A DNA stretch of 64,000 nt, taken from contig OX030964.1 in the NCBI GenBank assembly GCA_943735955.1, forward strand, positions 1,155,075 through 1,219,074. The letters run 5' to 3'. The DNA is from Piscicola geometra. Taxonomy: Eukaryota > Annelida > Clitellata > Hirudinida > Piscicolidae. This document shows positions 55,726 through 64,000 of the stretch, one piece after another. The translations under genes and the position numbers were made by a program. The number at the start of each line of letters is the position of its first letter. The stretch's first letter is position 1. The notes below the pieces were generated by a model. That model was not told the origin of the DNA and searched no databases. It was given only the letters and a program-made list of their open reading frames with translations.

Positions 55726-58700
55726 GAGTCGTCTATTATTCATAAGAGACGCATGCAACAACCTCACGTTCCTAATCGACACTGGTGCAGAAGTAAGCGT
55801 CATTCCTCCACCAGCCAATCATTCTCTCACCCCATCATCGTTCACGCTTCATGCAGCAAACAACTCCATCATCAAAACGTATGGACAGAAATCCCTGACG
55901 GTCAACCTCGGTTTACGCAGGCAGTTTCCCTGGATTTTTCTCGTAGCCGACGTCAAGAAACCCATCATCGGAGCGGATTTTCTATCTCATTTCAGTCTGG
56001 GGGTGGACATGTCTCGCCAACGCCTGGTGGACAACACAACATCCTTGGCTATCATTGGGTCAATCTCCAAGTCAGTGCCGACACAGATTCGAGTTGCAAG
56101 GTCATCTGTTGAGGCAGTAGCAAGACTTCTAGAGAGATACCCAACCATCAGCCGACCATCGAATTACAACGAGGAGGTGCAACACATGACGAGGCACAGC
56201 ATAATCACCGAAGGACCTCCTACGTTTCAAAAGCCACGCCGTCTGTCACCGGAGAAGTTGAAGCTGGCGAAAGCGGAGTTTGATCACATGATCCAACTGG
56301 GCATAATAAGACCTTCATCAAGCCCGTGGTCTTCGCCGCTACACTTGGTACCGAAGTCGTCTGGAGATTGGAGGCCATTTGGTGACTACCGAGCGTTGAA
56401 CAACAATACCATTCCAGACAGGTATCCAGTGCCTCATCTTCACGATTTTACTAACAACCTCGTCAACTGCAACATCTTCTCGCGAATTGACTTGGTGAGA
56501 GCCTTCCACCACATTCCAATCGCAGAAGAAGACATTCAGAAAACCGCCATTACAACACCTTTCGGATTGTATGAGTTTGTTCGTCTTCCCTTTGGTCTAA
56601 GGAACGCGGCTCAAACCTTCCAACGGTTCATGGACGAAGTTCTCAGAGGTTTGACTTATGCTTTTGTGTACATCGACGATGTACTGATCGCTAGCACCTC
56701 TCTAGAAGAACATCTCCTTCATCTCGAGGAAGTATTCAGAAGATTCAGCAAATTCAACCTCACCATCAACGTCGACAAGTGTGAATTTGCCGTACCATCT
56801 ACCAACTTCCTTGGACACCACCTCAACAAAGACGGAATCAGACCTCTTCCCAACAGAATCCAAGCAATCCTGGAGTACAAACAACCGCAAAGCATCAATC
56901 AACTGCAACGGTTTATAGGAATGGTTAATTTCTACAGGCGTTTCATTCCTCATTGCTCCAGTTTATTGGCACCGTTAACAGATGTTCTCAGAAAGAAGCC
57001 ATCTACAAAAACCCTTTGCTTGACTGATGCTCAAACTCAAGCCTTCAATCAGACGAAAGAAGCTCTTCAGAATGCCACAAGCTTGGGTTTCATTGATGAT
57101 AGATGGGAGCTGCAACTTCTAACTGACGCTTCTGACGTAGCAGCAGGAGCAGTTCTCGAGCAGGTACAAAAAGGTAAGCGTCAACCTTTAGCGTTTTTCT
57201 CGCAAAAGTTTCATCCTGCCCAGACGAGGTATAGTACTTTTGGCCGAGAGTTACTTGCAATCTATCAAGCCATCAAGCACTTTCAACACTTCCTTGAAGG
57301 TCGTCAGTTTACCATCTTCACTGATCATAAGCCACTCACCTTTGCTCTCAGGACCAACACAAGCCGCCACTCACCGAGAGAAGCCAGGCATTTAGACTTC
57401 ATCTCAAAGTTCTCTGCTGAGATCAAACACATCAAGGGAACAGACAATGTAGTTGCAGATGCACTTTCTCGGACTGAGGCTAACGCGATAACAGTTATCG
57501 ATATGCAAGAAATTGCCAAGCACCAGTCTTCAGATTTATCGATACGTCTCAAACCGACATCTTTGCAGCTCGAAGAGATTCCTCTTCCTTTCAACCAAGG
57601 CAACATCTGGGTAGACACGTCAACAGGAGTTTCCAGACCTTTCGTCCCAGAGCAACTCAGATACAAGGTCTTTTTAGCTTTGCATTCTCTATCTCATCCA
57701 GGTGTGACAGCTACGTCAAAATTGATTCGACAACGGTTTGTATGGCCAAACATGGATAAGAACATCAGGACATGGTGCAGAGAATGTCTTCCATGTCAGA
57801 AAAATAAAGTACATCGCCACACCATCACAGCTCCGTCCAAATTTACATTGCCGAAATGCCGTTTCCAACACGTTCACATCGACCTGGTGGGACCTCTTCT
57901 TGCGTCTGAAGGGTTCACTCACATTCTAACCTGCGTTGATCGATTCACAAGATGGCCCGTAGCTATCCCTATCAGCGACACCTCGACAGAAACCATCCTA
58001 AAGAACTTCATGGCCGGATGGGTCTCGAATTTTGGTGTTCCCGAGACCATCACAACAGATAGAGGCAGCCAATTTTCGTCTCGCCTTTTCTATCAGATGA
58101 GCAAGTTGCTGGGTATACATCATGTGAGAACAACTGCATACCATCCTGCAGCCAACGGTATGGTCGAGCGTTTCCATCGGACACCCTTCAGCTGGTGGAT
58201 GGATGGAGTCCTTGCCTGTAGTGCTCTTGGGAATCCGGTCATCGGTAAAGGAGGATCTCAAATGTTCACCAGCAGAACTTGTTTATGGAACGGCATTGAG
58301 ACTGCCCGGTGAGTGCTCGTCCAGCAACAATTCCACTCCCGACATTACAAGTTATGTCTCGCGTTTAAAGGATCAGATGAACAAAATAAAAGCAGAGCCA
58401 CCAAGGGAGCAACAAACTACAAGCTACATCCCAAAAGACCTTCTAACCACACCAAAAGTTTTCGTTCGTGTGGACTCGCATAGACAACCGCTTCAGTCTC
58501 CATACGAGGGTCCGTACGTCGTTTTGGAAAGAAGGGCAAAATATTTTGTCCTAGAAAAGAACGGGCGTAGAGACACCGTCTCAATCGACAGACTAAAACC
58601 CGCATTTCTTTCACCACCACCAACGATGTCCTCATCAAAGACAACAGCAACAACATTGACAACAACAACCTCAACAACAACACCCTTCAAGTTAGCATCA

Positions 58701-58829
58701 ACAACAATAACAGCAACACCAACAACAACGACTACCAACTCATCGAATACTCAACAGCCACCTCCAATCCACACTAGGTCCGGCAGAAGGGTGCATTGGC
58801 CAAAGAATTTGGCAGATTACACAACGTGA
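55726..58829 (+). pseudogene. pol: Gypsy Pol (copy 2), broken in the integrase
   Basis: Same domains as copy 1, nearly identical at the base level. A 23-bp deletion after GMVERFHR (near 58180) shifts the frame, so the frame from the protease ends at 58312. The integrase C-terminus lies in another frame, 58203-58829. In the Gag overlap, the Pol frame also gains a TAA from the C to T change that alters Gag. Protease, RT and RNase H remain open. Integrase is truncated just after its catalytic glutamate region. Confidence 0.92.
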
Positions 58830-58969
58830 CTCATTGACGCCTTGTCTATCAACCGCCCATCAACCAATCGTGCTAACTAAGTCTTCATCATCATTTTCAG
58901 AATTTCTCCGTCGTCAGCTTCGTTTTATCTTGCGTCATCACTTGATTCTTTGAGTTCACAAAGGGCTGC

Positions 58970-59125
58970 GACATGCACCACTGCAACATGCACCACTGCA
59001 ACATGCACCACTGCAACATGCACCACTGCAACATGCACCACTGCAACATGCACCACTGCAACATGCACCACTGCAACATGCACTACTGCAACATGCACCA
59101 CTGCAACATGCACTACTGCAACAAC
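58970..59125. repeat. 15-bp ATGCACCACTGCAAC array, copy 2
   Basis: About ten units, one more than in copy 1. Confidence 0.95.
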
Positions 59126-59207
59126 AACTATTGCACCAACAAAATTCACAACTTGACAATATTTTGTTTGCTTCTTCGTTCGCCAGTACTCTCTGGTGGG
59201 GGAGTAT

Positions 59208-59339
59208 TGTAGCGGCCACATTGTGTACGATATGTACACACAACCACTCCTAGGCGACCTTTGTCTCTAGCACCCTATATAAAGTCGTTATCGTGTAAAT
59301 AAACCCTCTCTCGTGTTTCCTGAAATCCTAGTCGTAACA
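59208..59339 (+). repeat. Gypsy 3' LTR (copy 2), 132 bp
   Basis: Same as the central LTR apart from AAACCCTCTC for AAACTCTCTC. It is followed by TACT, matching the four bases before the first LTR. Confidence 0.93.
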
Positions 59340-59850
59340 TACTATATAAAAATTCTGTTTTATGCCATGTTTGACGATTATGTTAGCATCAAAACAAGAG
59401 TTTTAACATATTTTTATTGAAAAAAGTGTGTGGGGCCGAACCCCAGAATCCCCCCAGGATTGCCGCCCATGCTGATAAATCACTGAATAAAAAGTATAGT
59501 ATAAAACTTTTTTTATACAAGATGACTGACCAGAGTATCTGAAGTGTTTTCTGTGCTTGAACATTATGAATTGATAGTTGTTAGCTTGGAATAATTTGCC
59601 TCCATTGGTACTGCTGATGAAACAGCTGTAAAGGCTCGAGGCCTTTTTTCAACAGGGCACTACTGCACTGGCTCTCAAGGTAGTTGTTTTGGTGTTTTAC
59701 TTCTGGAACAGATAAACAAGTCGTTGCAGTCGGTAAGTGTCAAGGTCAGTGGAATGATTGCCACGACTGATCCAGTTGTGCAAGAACTGCGTCATCAACG
59801 ATCAGAAGAGCAGTTTAACGCCATTTTCATAGATTTTTAGTGGGTTGCCA
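59340..59850 (+). pseudogene. hAT remnant with repeat head, right of gypsy
   Basis: 59340-59475 continues the GGCGGCGATCC-type unit cut by gypsy. From 59476 to 59845 the sequence matches copy 1 at 17120-17475 (ADETAVKARGLFST region), with many stops. Confidence 0.65.
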
Positions 59851-60215
59851 ATGACGCAGCTGCAGAAAATTCAGTCTATAATCAACACCCCAGCTAGGCT
59901 CATAACAGGTGATCATTCACATCAGCCCTGTTCTGAAGGAGCTTCACTGGCTTCGTGTTGAAAATAGGCTTGAATACAATAACATCTTGTTAATGCCCAA
60001 TGAGGGAAAAACTCAGGTCTGCAAGGTCAAGAGATGTAGTTCCACAGAGCTACAAACTCAAGTATGCAGGTGCAAGAAGCTTTTTTGTTGCAGCGCCGAC
60101 TCTTTAGGAATAGTCTTCCCAATAGACTCAAATCCCCGAGCTCGACCGCGACATTCAGCCGTTCCCTGAAAACGTACTTGTTCGACCGATAACAATAACT
60201 TACAAATTTACTGCT
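59850..60215 (+). pseudogene. CR1/L2-like LINE C-terminal fragment
   Basis: Split frames read LQKIQSIINTPARLITGDHS, HISPVLKELHWLRVENRLEY and [19 protein letters not shown], then LKTYLFDR. This is the familiar end of CR1/L2 ORF2. Short and frameshifted. Confidence 0.65.
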
Positions 60216-60216
60216 C

Positions 60217-60742
<526 letters not shown>

Positions 60743-60827
60743 AATGATTTTAGTGTTACATTTCAATAACTTACTTTTCCTATACGTTCCATTTATTCAT
60801 CTATCATTAATATTATTATCAAATTTT

Positions 60828-60910
60828 TCATAACCAAGTGGTCTTGAAGCCCGTCCGGGTTTACGCCACGTTAATAATACTCGTCGTTGTATTGTATTGT
60901 ATTGTATTGT
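60828..60910 (+). mobile_element. SINE-like 3' fragment with ATTGT tail
   Basis: GGTCTTGAAGCCCGTCCGGG and TTACGCCACGTTAATAATAC match the body of the element at 35190-35250. The tail is TTGTA repeats. Confidence 0.55.
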
Positions 60911-60914
60911 CGGA

Positions 60915-63103
60915 AAAATGAATGAAAATGGACAGCGTCTCTTGGAGGTAGAGAATCTGGTGGATGAAGAGGGTGGTGTTTGGAAAGGAAAAGAGGAGAT
61001 GGGAGAGTGCATACTCAACACATGGGGAAAGTTTCTAAATACGGAGGGAGAAGCCACGATGAACATCGAAAAAGAAAGTATCCAAATGGAGGATGAAGGA
61101 AGCATCAGTAAGAATGAATTTGAACGGGCACTGAAAAAACTTAAACTAGGAAAAGCAGCGGATGAAGAGGGGGTAACTGGGGAATTGTTGAAGTCGTTGA
61201 AATGTAGAGGAAGAGAAGAGGTGAGAAATTGGTTTAATAAAATATTAGAAGGAGGTGAGGTACCGAAAAGTTGGAGGTATAGTCGGGTCGTCCTAATTCA
61301 TAAAGGAGGGGAGAGACGGAAAATTAAGAATTATCGACCGGTAGCAATTAGTAGCATTTTATATAAGATAATGATGATTATTTTGGGAGAACGAGTGGAG
61401 AGATGGGCAGAAAGTAATTGTATAATTAATGAAACACAGGGAGGGTTCAGAAGAGGGAGGCGTGGGGATGATAACCTCTATATGTTAGGGCGGGTTGTTG
61501 AAATTGCAAAGGCAAGAGGTGAAAGACTATTGGTAGCGGGCTTAGAAAAGGCATATGATAGGGTGAACAGAGGTAAATTGTTTGAAGTGTTCGAGAAAAT
61601 GGGAATGGGTGGAAGAATTTTAAGGGTGTTGAGGGAGGTGTATGAAAATAACAGAGTGAGATTTGTGTTGTGGGACTTGGAGACAGAATGGGTTACGTGC
61701 ACAAGTGGAGTTAGACAGGGTTGTCCTTTATCTCCAATCCTCTTCAATCTATACAGTAGAGATGTGGCAGCGGTCCTGGATAAACATCGAGCCGGGGTAG
61801 TGATGAAAGTACACAATCAAATGGGTAGGGAAGATAGTAGGAAAGAGTGGAGGTTTGGAGGAATGCTTTATGCTGACGACATCCTAGTGACGGCGGAAAA
61901 TGAAGATAATATGAAAATAGTGTTAGAGGATGTACTGAAGGTGTTAGAGGAATATGGAATGAAACTGAATGAAGAGAAATCTAAAGTTGTGGAACTGGTT
62001 GGTAATACAGGTATGGAAGGATGTCAAGAATGGGTAATTAGAGGTAGGACCATAAGAAAATGTGATGAGGTAAGGTATTTAGGATTAAAGCTTAAAGGGG
62101 GAAAAAAAGGGGGGATTTATCAATTTGGTGAAATGATGAGAAACGTTGGAAGCCTAACCGGGATGGTAAAATATGGAGCAAAAAGATCGGGAAGTCGTTT
62201 TATCATGAGCAGGGAGGCATGGAAAAGCTTGATTGTAGGAAAGTTAATGTATGGTGTTGCAGCAGTTGGTTGGTCAGCTAAGGAGAGAAAGAAGTTAGAG
62301 GTTTTGCAGACTAAGTTTGGGAGATGGATATGGGGGGTAGAGACTAGCGTAAGAAATGTCGTAGTACATGGTGAAACAGCCTGGAGTACATTCTGGGAAA
62401 GAGAGGCTAAGGTCATGACAGACTTTGTGATTAGGACATTAGAGGGGAAAGATATAGTAGGAAGAGTAGGTAGAGCATGTGTAGAGGAGATAGGTAAGAA
62501 ATCTAAATGGTGGAGAGGTGTAGCCAACTTAGGAAAAAAATGGGATGTGGAGGTTATGAGCAGAATGGTACGTGGAGGAAAAGGCGCACGAGCAAGAGTG
62601 TTTATGATGGGCGTTTCAGAAAGAGAGGTCGGAGGGATGGGGAAAGGGAGCTGGTGAAGAGGATCCAACAAAAGGGAAGGGAGGAATGGGGGAATAAGAT
62701 ACAGGAAAGTGAAAGATTGAGAAGATACCGTGAAGAGATGTCAGAAAGCAGGAAGTTGGAAAAATATGTAGAGGGTTCAGATGGAGCGAAAGTTAGGATG
62801 ATGTGTAGGGGGGATAGCTTGACGGTAAGGAATAATGAAATTGTGCGCTGGAAGTATGAAAAGAAGGATAGGAAGTGTGTTTGTGGGGAGGAAGAGAATG
62901 AGAGGCACGTTTTGCTGGAGTGTGGGTTGTATGAAGAGTGGAGAGAAGAATGGCTGACGGTTTGGAGAAGGGAGCGTGGAAAACAGGACCCGATGGAAGG
63001 GGTCCTTGGTTACCAGGAAGAGGATCGGAGGATGGAAGAAGTGGTGCTGAGAAGTGTGGGAGCAATCTGGAGACAGAGGGAGAGGAGAGAAAGGGAGAGA
63101 TGA
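60915..63103 (+). pseudogene. Non-LTR retrotransposon RT (5' truncated, frameshifted, catalytic Asp lost)
   Basis: The frame 60897-62657 (586 codons) holds most of an RT: ALKKLKLGKAADEEGVTGEL, VVLIHKGGERRKIKNYRPVA, GGFRRGRRGDDNLYML, VRQGCPLSPILFNLYSRDVA, GGMLYADDILVTAENEDN and LGLKLKGGKKGG. Motif A reads VAGLEKAYDRV, so the first catalytic aspartate (normally F-x-D-L-x-K-A-Y/F-D) is glycine at codon 61539-61541. A shift near 62640 moves homology to 62507-63103. That part ends with KCVCGEEENERHVLLEC, a CCHC-like knuckle, and a stop at 63101. No endonuclease domain is present. The clade is uncertain. Confidence 0.82.
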
Positions 63104-63224
63104 AGAAAAAGATTTGAAGTGTCGAGACAAAGGCACTATAAAGACTACTACTATAACAAAGACATATATTTTTTTATAAAAGTTATTCATTTGCATATAA
63201 TGGCATATCATAAAAATTTGTTTA

Positions 63225-63425
63225 ATTTTCGTTTTGAAAATAATTATAGTTTATATTTGAGTTTCGTTTTTGAAATAATTATAGTTTTTATTTTCGTTTT
63301 CGTTTTGAAAAAAAATTTAGTTTTTATTTTCGTTTTCGTTTTGAAAAAAAATTTAGTTTTTATTTTCGTTTTCGTGGAACGATTATTCAGAATTGTCGTT
63401 TTCGTTTTCGTTTTCGTTACGAAAA
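63225..63425. repeat. TTTTCGTTTTGAAAA repeats
   Basis: Four to five units of 36 to 45 bases, e.g. GTTTTTATTTTCGTTTTCGT then TTTGAAAAAAAATTTA, ending in a CGTTTT run. T-rich on the plus strand. The origin is unknown. Confidence 0.85.
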
Positions 63426-63428
63426 TAA

Positions 63429-64000
63429 CACTGCTACTGGCTTCAGCTATGCCAAAAGATTCAACAATCATCCGATACTGGAGAAATCAAGGGCATGTAC
63501 GACGGTATTAAAAGAACCACAAGTCGCACTATGAAGACCATAGCCCCACTTAAGTCTGTCATTAATCCAATCATAGATGATAAGAACAGGCAGATGGACC
63601 GCTGGGTAGAATACTACTCCAACCTATACTCCAAGCAGAATCACGTGAGTGAAGAAGCCCTTGCCGCAGTTGAAACTCTTCCACTCATGATGGAACTAGA
63701 TGAAAAGCCCAGTGTTACAGAATTAAAGAAGGCTATTGAAAGTTCGTCTTCAGGGAAAGCTCCAGGGGCTGATGGCATACCACCAGAAGTCATTAAATGC
63801 GGTAGCACAGCTCTCCAAAAACAACTGCACAGTCTCCTCTGCCAGTGCTGGGAAGAAGGAAATGTACCTCAGGACATGAGAGATGCCAAAATAATCACCT
63901 TATACAAGAACAAGGGCGAGAGAAGTGATTGCAACAACTACAGCGGAATATCTCTCCTCAGTGTCGTGGGCAGAGTGTTCGCACGTGTAGTCCTAAAAAG
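63429..64000 (+). CDS. LINE reverse transcriptase, partial (runs off right edge)
   Basis: An open frame of 190 codons with no stop: CQKIQQSSDTGEIKGMYDGI, MDRWVEYYSNLYSKQNHVSE, SGKAPGADGIPPEVIKCG, PQDMRDAKIITLYKNKGERS and CNNYSGISLLSVVGRVFARV. It matches the segment leading into and through the first RT motifs of a LINE family common in marine invertebrates. It begins right after the T-rich repeat, so the 5' part is missing or decayed. The catalytic block lies beyond the window. Confidence 0.85.

Overview
This window is eukaryotic, from an invertebrate animal genome that is rich in repeats. Its genes are split by GT-AG introns, carry AATAAA poly(A) signals and encode conserved metazoan proteins. 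The rest is mostly tandem repeats, non-LTR retrotransposon debris (CR1-like and RNase H-bearing LINEs), hAT, Tc1/mariner-like and possible piggyBac-like DNA transposons, and a Ty3/gypsy element. A lophotrochozoan such as a mollusc is my guess, but nothing seen fixes the phylum.

Three conserved genes were reconstructed exon by exon. (1) ABHD17 (depalmitoylase family), plus strand: the last four coding exons at 2893-2987, 4187-4247, 6358-6474 and 10903-10944; the 5' part lies outside the window. (2) ATP5MG (mitochondrial ATP synthase subunit g), minus strand: a complete gene in four coding exons, 14007 down to 12821, convergent with ABHD17. (3) WDR5 (WD40 scaffold of MLL/SET1 histone H3K4 methyltransferases), minus strand: complete in 13 coding exons from 49582 down to 25471, giving 346 codons in frame over 24.1 kb. 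A single intact in-frame exon of a filamin Ig repeat lies alone at 20855-20995 (minus) among transposons.

The most striking feature is the introns. Almost every intron of these genes consists largely of its own private tandem repeat, often beginning or ending within a few bases of a splice site. WDR5 intron 2 is about 13.4 kb of a 25-bp minisatellite with nested higher-order duplications. ABHD17 has a 2.1-kb intron that is almost all a 12-bp repeat. ATP5MG intron 3 is 139 bp of trinucleotide repeat. Several donors carry GTGCTGATGATG-like sequence and several acceptors end in CAT/ATC-rich tracts.

Layout: 1-4190, LINE fragments and GAT/CAT minisatellites around ABHD17 exons; 4248-6357, the 12-bp array; 6619-10483, a nested transposon stack inside the last ABHD17 intron; 10945-12820, 3' ends of the convergent genes with 23-bp and 29-bp arrays; 12821-14007, ATP5MG; 14.1-25.0 kb, a transposon field with an inverted pair of hAT (ZMYM1/DUF4371-like) elements, LINE fragments, a mariner-type MITE and the lone filamin exon; 25.08-49.6 kb, WDR5; 50228-59339, two tandem gypsy elements sharing a central LTR and inserted in an older hAT repeat; 59.3-64 kb, hAT and LINE remnants, a (TA)n tract, a decayed LINE and a LINE ORF running off the right edge.
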